Source: Hyphomonas sp. CY54-11-8
Lineage (GTDB): Bacteria; Pseudomonadota; Alphaproteobacteria; Caulobacterales; Hyphomonadaceae
Direction of reading: 5' to 3'
Length of the DNA: 64,000 nt
NCBI RefSeq assembly: GCF_000682735.1
Contig: NZ_AWFD01000012.1
Coordinates: forward strand, 1 to 64,000
Positions within the stretch are counted from its first letter, which is position 1. Every line of letters begins with the position of its first letter. Made by a program: the position numbers and the translations under genes. This document shows positions 10,771 through 18,826 of this stretch, one piece after another. The notes beneath the pieces were generated by a model that was not told the DNA's origin, did no database searches, and saw nothing but the letters and a program-made list of their open reading frames with translations.

Positions 10771-11133
10771 ATGAAAAGCTCACGCGAAAAGATGCAGCGC
10801 CGCGCCCAGCGGGTCCGCACCAAGCTCCGGAAGGTCGCCGAAGGCCGTCCGCGTCTGTCGGTTGCGCGCAGCCACAAGAACATCTCCGCCCAGATCATCG
10901 ACGACGAGAAGGGCATCACGCTCGCTTCGGCTTCGACGCTGGAAAAAGACGTTCTCGGCGGTGCCAAGACCGGCGCTGACACGTCCGCAGCTGCGCAGGT
11001 CGGCAAGATCCTGGCAGAGCGCGCCAAGAAAGCCGGTGTTGAAGACGTTGTCTTCGACCGCGGCGGCTACATGTTCCACGGCCGGGTGAAAGCCCTGGCA
11101 GACGCCGCCCGTGAGGGCGGTCTCAAATTCTAA
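10771..11133 (+). CDS. rplR: 50S ribosomal protein L18
   Basis: 5S rRNA-binding protein, 120 residues. Typical segments are [32 protein letters not shown], then the [17 protein letters not shown] helix and [28 protein letters not shown]. The ATG at 10771 is four bases after rplF; the longer in-frame reading would overlap rplF. Confidence 0.96.
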   Translation: MKSSREKMQRRAQRVRTKLRKVAEGRPRLSVARSHKNISAQIIDDEKGITLASASTLEKDVLGGAKTGADTSAAAQVGKILAERAKKAGVEDVVFDRGGYMFHGRVKALADAAREGGLKF

Positions 11134-11144
11134 GGAGAGGCCCT

Positions 11145-11720
11145 ATGGCTGAAGAAAGAGGAAGAGGCCGCCGGAATCGCGATCGCGACGAGGAGCAGTC
11201 CGAATTCGTCGACAAGCTGGTTGGCATCAACCGCGTCGCAAAGACGGTGAAGGGTGGTAAGAACTTCGGTTTCGCAGCTCTCGTCGTTGTGGGTGACCAG
11301 AAGGGCCGCGCCGGCTTCGGCAAGGGGAAAGCCCGCGAAGTGCCGGAAGCCATCCGCAAGGCAACGGAAGAAGCCAAGCGCAACATGGTCCGCATCCCGC
11401 TGCGCGAAGGCCGCACGCTTCACCATGACGGCAAAGGCCGTTGGGGCGCTGGCAAGGTCGTGCTGCGCGCAGCCCCTCCCGGTACTGGTGTGATCGCCGG
11501 TGGTCCGATGCGTGCCGTGATGGAAGTGCTGGGCGTCCAGGACGTCGTCGGCAAGTCGATCGGCTCCTCGAACCCCTACAACATGGTTCGTGCAACGTTT
11601 GATGCTCTGAAGGAACAGGCCAGCCCGCGTTCCGTCGCTTCCAAGCGTGGCCTGAAAGTTCAGGACGTGGTTGGACGCCGCACCGATGGTGCGTCGGAAG
11701 CCGGCGTCGTTGAAGCCTGA
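11145..11720 (+). CDS. rpsE: 30S ribosomal protein S5
   Basis: Decoding-accuracy protein at the mRNA entry site. The 191 residues start with an acidic and basic low-complexity segment, followed by the double-stranded RNA-binding-like S5 N domain ([27 protein letters not shown]) and the S5 C domain with the [34 protein letters not shown] signature. A GGAGAGG ribosome site precedes the start. Confidence 0.97.
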   Translation: MAEERGRGRRNRDRDEEQSEFVDKLVGINRVAKTVKGGKNFGFAALVVVGDQKGRAGFGKGKAREVPEAIRKATEEAKRNMVRIPLREGRTLHHDGKGRWGAGKVVLRAAPPGTGVIAGGPMRAVMEVLGVQDVVGKSIGSSNPYNMVRATFDALKEQASPRSVASKRGLKVQDVVGRRTDGASEAGVVEA

Positions 11721-11740
11721 GCCTAGGGAAGGGTAACGAC

Positions 11741-11926
11741 ATGTCGAAATCCAAGCTTACCGTCCGCCAGACCGGCAGCCCGATCGGCCGCAAGCCCGAA
11801 CAGCGTCAGACGCTGGTTGGCCTCGGCCTGAACAAGGTTGGCCGGACCAAGGAACTCGAAGACACTCCGGCTGTGCGCGGCATGATCCGCAAAGTGGCCC
11901 ACCTGGTCGAGGTGGTCGGCGAATAA
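11741..11926 (+). CDS. rpmD: 50S ribosomal protein L30
   Basis: Small surface protein of the 50S subunit, 61 residues, with the [27 protein letters not shown] family core and the C-terminal [11 protein letters not shown] strand. It follows rpsE by 20 bases behind a GGGAAGGGTAACGAC ribosome site. Confidence 0.95.
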   Translation: MSKSKLTVRQTGSPIGRKPEQRQTLVGLGLNKVGRTKELEDTPAVRGMIRKVAHLVEVVGE

Positions 11927-11984
11927 GGCCTCCGTGCCACATCGCCGCCGCCCCAACCATCAAGACGTATCGGAAGATAGAACG

Positions 11985-12464
11985 ATGAAACTCAACGAAC
12001 TGTCCCCCGCTGAAGGCTCCACCAAGCAGCGCATGCGCATTGGCCGCGGCGTCGGCTCGGGCAAAGGCAAAACGGGTGGCCGCGGTGTTAAAGGTCAGAA
12101 GGCCCGTTCCGGCGTTGCCATCAATGGCTTCGAAGGCGGCCAGATGCCGATCTACATGCGCCTGCCGAAGCGGGGCTTCACTCCGCGCGGCCAGAAGACG
12201 ATGTCCTGGGTCAACCTGGGCCGCGTCACCAAGGCGGTCGAAGCCGGCAAACTGGACGCTTCCAATGTGACGGAAGAAACGCTGGTCGCTTCCGGCCTCG
12301 TGCGCAACGTCCGTGACGGCGTTCGCCTGCTGGCCAAGGGCGCTGCCCCGAAAAACCTCAACATCACAGTGACCGGTGCCTCCAAGGCTGCCATCGAAGC
12401 CGTTGAAAAGGCTGGCGGCAAGGTGACGGTTACGGGTGCCGCGAAAGACACGGCTGCAGAATAA
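11985..12464 (+). CDS. rplO: 50S ribosomal protein L15
   Basis: Late-assembly 50S protein of 159 residues. The glycine-rich basic N-terminus ([25 protein letters not shown]), the [16 protein letters not shown] motif and the C-terminal [19 protein letters not shown] fold are present. The ATG at 11985 is preceded by CGGAAGATAGAACG. A 58-base gap separates it from rpmD. Confidence 0.96.
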   Translation: MKLNELSPAEGSTKQRMRIGRGVGSGKGKTGGRGVKGQKARSGVAINGFEGGQMPIYMRLPKRGFTPRGQKTMSWVNLGRVTKAVEAGKLDASNVTEETLVASGLVRNVRDGVRLLAKGAAPKNLNITVTGASKAAIEAVEKAGGKVTVTGAAKDTAAE

Positions 12465-12504
12465 ACAGCGGTTTTTACCCGGAACCCCTTCACAAACACC
12501 GTGA

Positions 12505-12524
12505 CGCCGCCGATTTTGGCGGCG
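12505..12524 (+). repeat. Inverted repeat between rplO and secY
   Basis: CGCCGCC and GGCGGCG form a perfect 7-bp stem around a GATTTT loop in the 88-base rplO-secY gap. No T run follows directly, so it is not a clear terminator. It may be an mRNA processing or pausing hairpin that lowers expression of secY relative to the ribosomal genes; that role is inference. Confidence 0.5.
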
Positions 12525-12552
12525 CACGCATTTTCAGGGAGATCGAGCGTCG

Positions 12553-13911
12553 ATGGCCAATGCCGCAGAACAGATGGCTCGCAATGTAAATCTGGGAACC
12601 TTTGCCAAGGCCAAGGACCTCCAGAACCGCATCCTGTTTACTCTGGGCATGTTGCTGCTCTACCGGCTCGGCACATTCGTCCCGATTCCGGGCCTCGACC
12701 CGATCGCTTATGCCTCGATCTTCGAAAGCCAGTCCGGCGGCCTGCTGGGCAACATGAACATGTTTGCCGGCGGGGCAGTGGAGCGGATGGGCATCTTCGC
12801 CCTGAACGTGATGCCGTACATTACTGCCTCCATCATCATCCAGATGATGACCCAGGCCTCCCCGACGCTTGAGAAGCTGAAGAAGGAAGGCGAAGCCGGC
12901 CGCAAGCAGATAAACCAGTATACCCGCTACCTGACGCTGGCATTTGCGCTGGTTCAGTCCTTCGCGATCTCATCCGGCCTGTCGCATGTCCGGATCGATG
13001 GCATCGCCGGGCCGTTCTTCATCCTTACCGGTGTGGTGACCCTCACGGGCGGCACGATGCTGCTGATGTGGATGGGTGAGCAGATCACCGCCCGCGGCAT
13101 CGGCAACGGCGTCTCACTGATCATCTTCGCCGGCATCGTGGCCGAGCTGCCCAAGGCGATCGTGAACCTGATCAGCCAGGCGCGTGCGACCTCGGTGAAC
13201 GTGGTGTTCGTCATCGCGATTGCGGCCATGGTGATCGCTCTGGTCGTGTTCATCGTGTTCATGGAGCGGTCGCAGCGGCGGTTGCTGATTCAGTATCCGA
13301 AACGGCAGCAGGCGCATGGTGTGGCGCAGGGGCAGAAGAGCTTCCTGCCGCTGAAGATCAACACTGCGGGTGTGATTCCCCCGATCTTTGCTTCGGCCCT
13401 GCTGATGCTGCCGCTCACCGTTGTGGGCTTCATGGGCGGCAATGCGGCCGGTGCAGCGACGGACACGGAAGTGAATGGCATTCTTTCCTGGCTCGCTGCG
13501 AACTTCTCAGCCGGCACCTGGACGCACATCATCTCCTATTGTGTGCTCGTGATCTTCTTCACCTTCTTCTACACCTCGATCATGTTTAATCCCGAGGAAA
13601 CGGCGGATAACCTCCGGAAATATGGCGGTTTTATCCCGGGCATCCGGCCGGGCTCCAACACGGCAGCCTACTTCGACTACGTCCTGACTCGCCTCACCGT
13701 GATCGGTGCGCTGTATTTGACCTTTGTCTGTGTTCTGCCCGAACTGCTTCGGCGTTATTACCCCGAGATCCCGTTTTACATCGGGGGTACGTCGCTGCTG
13801 ATCGTGGTGTCGGTGACAATGGACACCGTGACGCAGATACAGTCGCATTTGATTGCGCATCAATATGAAGGCATGATCAAGAAGTCGAAGCTCGGGGGCC
13901 GGAAGAAATGA
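12553..13911 (+). CDS. secY: Preprotein translocase channel subunit SecY
   Basis: Inner-membrane channel of the Sec general secretion pathway; pairs with SecE and SecG and is driven by SecA or the ribosome. The 452 residues contain about ten hydrophobic spans. Visible family motifs are the FVPIPGLDP plug-region start, the GNGVSLIIFAGI segment, the cytoplasmic loop FMERSQRRLLIQYPKRQ and FNPEETADNLRKYGGFIPGIRPG. A GGGAGATCGAGCGTCG ribosome site precedes the ATG. Its stop overlaps adk by four bases. Confidence 0.97.
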   Translation: MANAAEQMARNVNLGTFAKAKDLQNRILFTLGMLLLYRLGTFVPIPGLDPIAYASIFESQSGGLLGNMNMFAGGAVERMGIFALNVMPYITASIIIQMMTQASPTLEKLKKEGEAGRKQINQYTRYLTLAFALVQSFAISSGLSHVRIDGIAGPFFILTGVVTLTGGTMLLMWMGEQITARGIGNGVSLIIFAGIVAELPKAIVNLISQARATSVNVVFVIAIAAMVIALVVFIVFMERSQRRLLIQYPKRQQAHGVAQGQKSFLPLKINTAGVIPPIFASALLMLPLTVVGFMGGNAAGAATDTEVNGILSWLAANFSAGTWTHIISYCVLVIFFTFFYTSIMFNPEETADNLRKYGGFIPGIRPGSNTAAYFDYVLTRLTVIGALYLTFVCVLPELLRRYYPEIPFYIGGTSLLIVVSVTMDTVTQIQSHLIAHQYEGMIKKSKLGGRKK

Positions 13912-14477
13912 ATCTAATACTGTTCGGGCCGCCTGCGGCCGGGAAAGGTACGCAGGCGAAACGCTTGGTTGAGGAGCGCGGTTTCATCCAGCTCTCCACA
14001 GGCGACATGCTGCGCGCCGCTCGCGCATCAGGCTCTGAACTGGGCCAGCGCGTTGCGACAATCATGGATGAAGGCGGCCTCGTTTCCGACGAGATCGTGA
14101 TCGCCCTGATCGACGAACAGCTGACCGCCAACAAGGGGGCTGCCGGCTTCATTTTTGATGGATTCCCGCGCACGGTCGGTCAGGCCGGCGCCCTGGACGA
14201 GCTGCTGAAGTCCCGTGGCACCGAAGTGAACCGGGTTATCCGTCTGGTCGTCGATGACGAGCAGCTTCTGGCGCGCGTCACGAAGCGTTTTGAAGAGCAG
14301 GGGCGCAAGGACGACAATCCGGAAACCTTCTCGAAACGTCTTGAGAAATACTATGAGGACACAGCGCCTCTGGTGCCGATTTACGCTGAGCGGAGCATCC
14401 TGACGGAAGTCGACGGGATGGCCGCGATCGACGAGGTCGCAAAGCAGATCGACGCTGCGCTGAAAGAGACGGCATAA
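13908..14477 (+). CDS. adk: Adenylate kinase
   Basis: Interconverts ATP plus AMP and two ADP, keeping adenylate pools balanced. The P-loop GPPAAGKGTQ is at residues 6-15, the AMP-site motifs LSTGDMLRAA and DGFPRTVGQA follow, and the lid is the short, zinc-free kind (189 residues in total, lid around KRFEEQGRKDDNPE). It overlaps secY by ATGA, a gene order common in bacteria, and closes the spc transcription unit here. Confidence 0.96.
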   Translation: MNLILFGPPAAGKGTQAKRLVEERGFIQLSTGDMLRAARASGSELGQRVATIMDEGGLVSDEIVIALIDEQLTANKGAAGFIFDGFPRTVGQAGALDELLKSRGTEVNRVIRLVVDDEQLLARVTKRFEEQGRKDDNPETFSKRLEKYYEDTAPLVPIYAERSILTEVDGMAAIDEVAKQIDAALKETA

Positions 14478-14493
14478 AGCTGGGATTCCGCTG

Positions 14494-14521
14494 TTGACGC
14501 GTTAATTTCCACGGCTATAAG
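14494..14521 (+). promoter_or_regulatory. Sigma70 promoter for rpsM-rpsK-rpoA-rplQ
   Basis: TTGACG at 14494-14499, a 16-bp spacer and TATAAG at 14516-14521 form a strong promoter directly after adk. The bases after the -10 are CCTCC, a discriminator-like element also seen after the promoters at 17045 and 18567. It means the alpha operon can be transcribed independently of S10/spc. Confidence 0.7.
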
Positions 14522-14552
14522 CCTCCATTCTTAGCTTAAGGCTTAATCGCCG

Positions 14553-14591
14553 GCGCGCGAGGCGGACCGTATTCCGGCTCGGCGCGCTTTT
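14553..14591 (+). terminator. Hairpin with T run in the rpsM leader
   Basis: GCGCGC-GAG pairs with CTC-(G)-GCGCGC, with an inner CGGA/TCCG stem, and TTTT follows. It could be the intrinsic terminator of the spc operon. Because it lies about 30 bases after the -10 of the promoter at 14494, it could instead act as an attenuator or regulatory hairpin in the rpsM 5' leader. Confidence 0.6.
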
Positions 14592-14625
14592 AATGTTTGA
14601 ACAGTCCGCTTGAGGAGAACCGGCA

Positions 14626-14994
14626 TTGGCCCGTATTGCAGGCGTAAATATCCCGACCAATAAGCGCGTCGTCATTGCGCTGCGGTACATCCATGGCATT
14701 GGTCCGGCCTTCGCACAGGAAATCTGCGAAAAGGTGGGCGTCGACGCATCTCGCCGCGTGAACGAACTGACCGACGCTGAGGTCATCAAGATCCGCGAAA
14801 CGATCGACGCCGATTACATGGTCGAGGGTGATCTGCGCCGTGACACGTCCATGAACATCAAGCGCCTGATGGACCTTGGCTGCTACCGTGGCCTTCGCCA
14901 TCGCCGTAAGCTGCCGGTTCGCGGTCAGCGGACGCACACCAACGCCCGTACCCGCAAGGGTCCGGCCAAGCCGATCGCCGGCAAGAAGAAGTAA
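14626..14994 (+). CDS. rpsM: 30S ribosomal protein S13
   Basis: Head protein bridging to the 50S subunit (bridge B1) and contacting P-site tRNA; 122 residues. The [25 protein letters not shown] start, a helix-two-turn-helix region and the basic tail [23 protein letters not shown] match the family. Translation begins at a TTG codon behind a good GAGGAGAAC ribosome site; no ATG fits the conserved N-terminus. Confidence 0.96.
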   Translation: MARIAGVNIPTNKRVVIALRYIHGIGPAFAQEICEKVGVDASRRVNELTDAEVIKIRETIDADYMVEGDLRRDTSMNIKRLMDLGCYRGLRHRRKLPVRGQRTHTNARTRKGPAKPIAGKKK

Positions 14995-15007
14995 GGGGTA
15001 GTTCGTC

Positions 15008-15397
15008 ATGGCTCGTGAGACGACCCGCGTCCGCCGCAAGGAACGCAAGAACATCACCTCGGGTGTTGTTCATGTGAACTCCAGCTTCAACAACACGATG
15101 GTCACCATCACCGACGCACAGGGGAATACCATCTCCTGGTCTTCGTCGGGTACGATGGGCTTCAAGGGTTCGCGCAAGTCGACCCCGTATGCTGCCCAGA
15201 TGGCGGCAGAAGATGCTGCCAAGAAGGCCATGGAGCATGGCCTGCAAACCGTCGAGGTTCTCGTCCGTGGTCCGGGTTCGGGCCGTGAGAGCGCGCTTCG
15301 TGCCCTTCAGGCTGCTGGCCTGACGGTTACGGCGATCAGCGACACGACGCCGATCCCGCACAATGGGTGCCGCCCGCCGAAACGCCGCCGCGTCTAA
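15008..15397 (+). CDS. rpsK: 30S ribosomal protein S11
   Basis: Platform protein near the E site, 129 residues. Conserved stretches include [41 protein letters not shown] and the C-terminal [18 protein letters not shown] signature. An AAGGGG ribosome site lies upstream; gap to rpsM is 13 bases. Confidence 0.97.
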   Translation: MARETTRVRRKERKNITSGVVHVNSSFNNTMVTITDAQGNTISWSSSGTMGFKGSRKSTPYAAQMAAEDAAKKAMEHGLQTVEVLVRGPGSGRESALRALQAAGLTVTAISDTTPIPHNGCRPPKRRRV

Positions 15398-15414
15398 ACG
15401 GATTGAACCTTCCC

Positions 15415-15439
15415 GGTGGCGCGACCATATCGCGCCGCC
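15415..15439 (+). repeat. Hairpin between rpsK and rpoA
   Basis: GGCGCGA and TCGCGCC make a perfect 7-bp stem around CCATA, extended by three more pairs with one G-T wobble. The downstream T run is five bases but is offset by CCGC, so termination would be partial at most. It may tune the ribosomal-protein to RNA-polymerase ratio. Confidence 0.5.
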
Positions 15440-15464
15440 ATCCGCTTTTTGAGGATCGCCACAC

Positions 15465-16502
15465 ATGGCCGAGAACACCGCCGTCAACGACCGTAACTGG
15501 AAAGAACTGATCCGCCCGAACCGCCCTGTGGTTCAGGCTGGATACGACCCGAAGCGCAAGGCGAAGCTCGTGATCGAGCCGCTGGAGCGTGGCTATGGTA
15601 CGACGCTGGGCAACGCCCTGCGCCGCGTGCTGCTGTCCTCGCTGCAAGGGGCTGCCATCATTGGCGTCCAGATCGACAACGTCGTTCACGAATTCTCCGC
15701 CATTCCGGGCGTGCGTGAAGACGTCACCACGATCGTCCTGAACCTGAAGCAAGTCGCCATCTTCATGGAAAGCGACACCACCAAGCGCATGGTCCTGAAA
15801 GCGACCGGCCCGGGTGAAGTGAAAGCTGGCCAGATCGAGACCTCGGGCGATACGAAGATCCTCAACCCCGATCACGTGATCTGTACCCTCGATGACGGCG
15901 CTGAAGTCCGCATGGAATTCACCGTTGCTACCGGCAAGGGGTATGTCCCGGCCGAGGCACACCGTCCGGAAGACGCCCCGATCGGCTATATCCCGATTGA
16001 CGCGATCTATTCACCGGTCCGCCGCGTCGGCTACCAGGTGGAAGACACGCGTGAAGGCACGAAGCTGGACTTCGACAAGCTGACCCTCGACATCGAAACC
16101 GATGGCTCGGTCACGCCGGAAGATTCCGTCGCTTACGCCGCTCGCATCCTGCAGGACCAGCTGCAGCTCTTCATCAACTTCGAAGAGCCGACGCTGGAAG
16201 CCGGCACCCAGACGGAAGAAACCGACCTCGGCTTCAACCCGGTCCTCCTCAAGAAGGTGGACGAGCTGGAACTGTCCGTGCGTTCGGCAAACTGCCTGAA
16301 GAACGACAACATTGTTTACATCGGTGACCTGATCCAGAAGTCGGAAGCGGAAATGCTGCGTACCCCGAACTTCGGCCGCAAGTCGCTGAACGAAATCAAG
16401 GAAGTCCTCGCTGGTCTTGGCCTGCACCTCGGCATGGAAGTGCCGGATTGGCCGCCGGAAGACATCGAAGGCCTTGCCAAGAAATACGACGACCACCTCT
16501 AG
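15465..16502 (+). CDS. rpoA: RNA polymerase alpha subunit
   Basis: Assembly scaffold of RNA polymerase; the C-terminal domain binds UP elements and activators. At 345 residues it has the N-terminal dimerisation domain ([23 protein letters not shown]), an acidic linker near residues 245-255 and the C-terminal domain with the helix-hairpin-helix [28 protein letters not shown] ribosome site precedes the ATG. Confidence 0.98.
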   Translation: MAENTAVNDRNWKELIRPNRPVVQAGYDPKRKAKLVIEPLERGYGTTLGNALRRVLLSSLQGAAIIGVQIDNVVHEFSAIPGVREDVTTIVLNLKQVAIFMESDTTKRMVLKATGPGEVKAGQIETSGDTKILNPDHVICTLDDGAEVRMEFTVATGKGYVPAEAHRPEDAPIGYIPIDAIYSPVRRVGYQVEDTREGTKLDFDKLTLDIETDGSVTPEDSVAYAARILQDQLQLFINFEEPTLEAGTQTEETDLGFNPVLLKKVDELELSVRSANCLKNDNIVYIGDLIQKSEAEMLRTPNFGRKSLNEIKEVLAGLGLHLGMEVPDWPPEDIEGLAKKYDDHL

Positions 16503-16551
16503 GACCCGAAAACAGCCGGGGGCCTGACCACCTCCTGTAAGGATTGAAACC

Positions 16552-16971
16552 ATGCGCCATCGCCTTGGATACCGCAAACTGAACAAGACGACTTCGCACC
16601 GCAAGGCGATGTTCGCCAACATGGCCGCAAGCCTGATCGAGCATGAGCAGATCGTTACGACGCTGCCCAAAGCGAAGGAAATGGCGCCGCTGATGGACAA
16701 GCTGGTGACCCTGGCCAAGAAGGGCGATCTTGCTGCCCGCCGTCAGGCTCTCTCCAAGGTCCGCGACGAAGAGGCTGTCCGCAAGCTGTTCGACGTGTTC
16801 GGCGACCGCTACAAGGACCGCAACGGCGGCTACACCCGCGTGCTGAAAGCCGGCTTCCGCCATGGCGACAACGCACCGGTTGCTGTCCTGGAAATGGTCG
16901 ACCGGGATGAGTCCGCCAAAGGCGCCGCCGACAAGGCCCGCCACGAGGCTGAACTCGAAGCCGGCGAATAA
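16552..16971 (+). CDS. rplQ: 50S ribosomal protein L17
   Basis: Last gene of the alpha operon, 139 residues. The [34 protein letters not shown] opening is diagnostic; [26 protein letters not shown] follows. The C-terminal ~25 residues are Ala/Glu-rich, as in other alphaproteobacteria. A strong terminator follows 35 bases later. Confidence 0.97.
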   Translation: MRHRLGYRKLNKTTSHRKAMFANMAASLIEHEQIVTTLPKAKEMAPLMDKLVTLAKKGDLAARRQALSKVRDEEAVRKLFDVFGDRYKDRNGGYTRVLKAGFRHGDNAPVAVLEMVDRDESAKGAADKARHEAELEAGE

Positions 16972-17005
16972 TCCGCGCAAAGAATTTTCCGCAAGAAAAT
17001 CAAAG

Positions 17006-17040
17006 AGCCCCGGAGTTTTCCTCCGGGGCTTTTTGTTTTT
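17006..17040 (+). terminator. Intrinsic terminator after rplQ
   Basis: A perfect 10-bp stem (AGCCCCGGAG with CTCCGGGGCT), loop TTTTC, then a T-rich tail (TTTTGTTTTT). It ends the long ribosomal transcription unit. Confidence 0.95.
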
Positions 17041-17044
17041 GCGG

Positions 17045-17073
17045 TTGACGCTTTTTCTCCGATCCATCATACG
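17045..17073 (+). promoter_or_regulatory. Sigma70 promoter upstream of the rtcB leader RNA
   Basis: TTGACG at 17045-17050, a 17-bp spacer and CATACG at 17068-17073, followed by the GCGCCTCC discriminator-like element. It begins immediately after the rplQ terminator and should start a transcript near 17080. Confidence 0.6.
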
Positions 17074-17079
17074 GCGCCT

Positions 17080-17258
17080 CCACTCAGCAGCGGAGAGTTC
17101 CGATGAATTATCGGTTCCCAAGTCAGACACGGAAGGACGGCGCCTTGGTTCAAGGACGCGATCCGTTCCGCATGGAGGTTGCTGGATAGGGCTGATGGTC
17201 AGCCCGATGGCCTGAAGGTCATATGCCGCCCTCCGCGCGTTCCGCCCGGAGGGTTTTC
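17080..17258 (+). ncRNA. Candidate small RNA or rtcB leader RNA
   Basis: The gene-free stretch between the promoter at 17045 and the terminator at 17229-17262 would give a transcript of about 180 nt. It has several local stems: CCGAT/ATCGG near 17098-17112, an arm CGGAA-GGA...TCC-G-TTCCG enclosing a CCTTG-GTT-CAAGG hairpin, and GGGCTGA/TCAGCCC near 17190. No tRNA, tmRNA, SRP or RNase P signature is recognisable. The size and long-hairpin tendency are compatible with 6S RNA, but I cannot confirm this. Alternatively it is an attenuator leader for rtcB. Confidence 0.5.
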
Positions 17259-17262
17259 TTTT
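17229..17262 (+). terminator. Intrinsic terminator in front of rtcB
   Basis: CCCTCCG pairs with CGGAGGG around an 11-base loop and is followed by TTTTCTTTT. It ends the RNA that starts near 17080. Its left arm (17228-17239) is also perfectly complementary over 12 bases to 17283-17294, so a competing structure is possible. Confidence 0.75.
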
Positions 17263-17299
17263 CTCTCTCACCCAAAGGGATTCGCGCGGAGGGCTTGTC

Positions 17300-17335
17300 A
17301 GGAGGAGTCTGCGGGCAGCAGACTGCGAGAAGATG
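17300..17335 (+). promoter_or_regulatory. Shine-Dalgarno, stem-loop and start codon of rtcB
   Basis: AGGAGG lies at 17300-17305, 27 bases before the ATG at 17333, which is normally too far. A perfect 7-bp stem-loop (AGTCTGC, loop GGGCA, GCAGACT; 17306-17324) fills the gap. If folded, the effective distance is the 8 bases GCGAGAAG. The same geometry is known from phage T4 gene 38. A CTG codon in frame at 17309 is a less likely start. Confidence 0.55.
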
Positions 17336-18544
17336 AGTGAGTTTGAAGTGTTCGAGACCTTCGCCGGGGGCCGTATCAAGGCCTGGGTAAAAGGCGTGCC
17401 GCTCGAAGAGGCCGCACGTGAGCAGCTGGAAAATGTTGCCGGGCTGCCGTTCGTGCACTCGCACCTTGCCGTCATGCCTGACGTGCATTTCGGGCGCGGC
17501 GCGACGGTCGGCTCCGTCATTCCGACGAAAGGCGCGATTATTCCGGCCGCTGTCGGGGTCGACATCGGCTGCGGGATGATGGCGGTACGCACCAGCCTGA
17601 CATCGAACGACCTGCCGGACAGCCTCTCGGCCGTCCGCAGCGAGATCGAGCGGAAGGTGCCGGTTGGCAACGGACCGGGCGGGAACCACAAGGATACCCC
17701 GTCGCGTGCGGCCTCGGCCCTGCGCCGGTCCGGGCTCGACGAGCGGCTCGAGGCGATCCTGGTGAAGCACAAGCGCATCCAGCGCACGAAGTTTGCGACG
17801 CAGCTCGGCACGCTCGGTGGCGGGAACCATTTCATCGAACTTTGCCTCGATGAGGTGGACCGTGTCTGGGTCATGCTCCATTCCGGTTCGCGCGGGACGG
17901 GCAACATCCTCGGCACCTATTTCATCCAGGAAGCCCGCGAGGCGCTGGAGAAGCGGGTGCTCGGCTATCACGTGCCGGACAAGGATCTCGCCTTCTTCGT
18001 GGAAGGCGAGGAGTTGTTCGACGACTATGTCATGGCTGTCGGCTGGGCGCAGGACTATGCGCGCCTCAACCGCGAGGTGATGATGGACCGTGTACTGATC
18101 GCCCTGCGTGATCTGCTCCCGGCCTTCACGCTCGGCAAGATGGCTGTGAACTGCCACCACAATTATGTGGAGCGGGAACACCATTTCGGCGCTGATGTCT
18201 GGGTCACCCGCAAGGGCGCCGTGCGCGCCGGCGCGGGGGAGTTTGGCATCATTCCGGGCTCGATGGGGGCGAAATCCTTCATCGTGCGCGGAAAGGGCCA
18301 TGCGGAGTCGTTCTGCTCGTGCTCACATGGGGCAGGGCGGACCATGTCGCGTGCCGAGGCCAAGCGCACCTTCACGGTGGATGATCACCTCGCCGCAACG
18401 GCGGGTGTAGAATGCCGCAAGGACGCGGGCGTCATCGACGAAACGCCGATGGCCTACAAGGACATCGACGCCGTCATGGCCGCCCAGTCGGACCTTGTGG
18501 ACATCGTCCACACGCTGAAACAGGTCGTGTGTGTCAAAGGCTGA
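17333..18544 (+). CDS. rtcB: RtcB-type RNA ligase
   Basis: GTP- and Mn-dependent ligase that joins RNA 2',3'-cyclic phosphate or 3'-phosphate ends to 5'-OH ends in RNA repair. Its 403 residues carry the family blocks in order: MPDVHFGRGATVGS, GVDIGCGM with the metal-binding cysteine, GGGNHFIE, HSGSRG, NCHHNY, IPGSMG and the guanylylation-site region SCSHGAGRTMSR. The protein is the short RtcB class (about 400 residues rather than 470-490). No RtcA or RtcR gene is beside it. The leader architecture upstream suggests RNA-level control. Confidence 0.95.
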   Translation: MSEFEVFETFAGGRIKAWVKGVPLEEAAREQLENVAGLPFVHSHLAVMPDVHFGRGATVGSVIPTKGAIIPAAVGVDIGCGMMAVRTSLTSNDLPDSLSAVRSEIERKVPVGNGPGGNHKDTPSRAASALRRSGLDERLEAILVKHKRIQRTKFATQLGTLGGGNHFIELCLDEVDRVWVMLHSGSRGTGNILGTYFIQEAREALEKRVLGYHVPDKDLAFFVEGEELFDDYVMAVGWAQDYARLNREVMMDRVLIALRDLLPAFTLGKMAVNCHHNYVEREHHFGADVWVTRKGAVRAGAGEFGIIPGSMGAKSFIVRGKGHAESFCSCSHGAGRTMSRAEAKRTFTVDDHLAATAGVECRKDAGVIDETPMAYKDIDAVMAAQSDLVDIVHTLKQVVCVKG

Positions 18545-18566
18545 TCGAATAATTTTCGGCGCAGCC

Positions 18567-18596
18567 TTGACAGTTAACTGTGGCTCGTCTTATACG
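18567..18596 (+). promoter_or_regulatory. Strong sigma70 promoter upstream of the 18827 gene
   Basis: TTGACA at 18567-18572 and TATACG at 18591-18596 (18-bp spacer; 17 if read as TTATAC), followed by CCTCC. This is the best consensus promoter in the window and lies 22 bp after the rtcB stop. Confidence 0.75.
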
Positions 18597-18607
18597 CCTC
18601 CTTCTTC

Positions 18608-18641
18608 TTGAGCAGCCATCCGGATACGGATGGCTGCTCAA
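18608..18641 (+). repeat. Perfect 15-bp stem-loop at the start of a leader RNA
   Basis: A 15-bp perfect inverted repeat with a GATA loop starts about 11 bases after the -10 of the promoter at 18567. No T run follows, so it is not a terminator. It would be the first structure of a ~225-nt leader before the gene at 18827, and could stabilise the mRNA 5' end or be the core of a small RNA. A 29-codon ORF beginning with ATG at 18663 follows but has no clear ribosome site. Confidence 0.75.
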
Positions 18642-18826
18642 ACCAAACAACGGACCAAACAGATGAAGCACGGTTGTACAGCAACAATCCTGCTCCTCAG
18701 TCGATGGGGAGCGCAGTCAGCGTCCCCCGCGCGTTTGCCGGTGGGCGCCTGACCTCAAATTTTTCTGACTTCAATCTGTCCGTGCCCGGCATCCTGGTCG
18801 GCGGACGATCTGGAAGGAGGTGGATC

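Noticed and set aside
17080..17228. tRNA or tmRNA in the rtcB upstream region
   Set aside because: GGTTCAAGG looks like a T-loop at first sight, but it forms its own hairpin with CCTTG, and no acceptor stem, anticodon arm or CCA end can be drawn.
16396..17916. 506-codon minus-strand frame spanning rplQ, the intergenic RNA and rtcB
   Set aside because: Crosses two certain genes and a terminator on the other strand; no plausible protein features.
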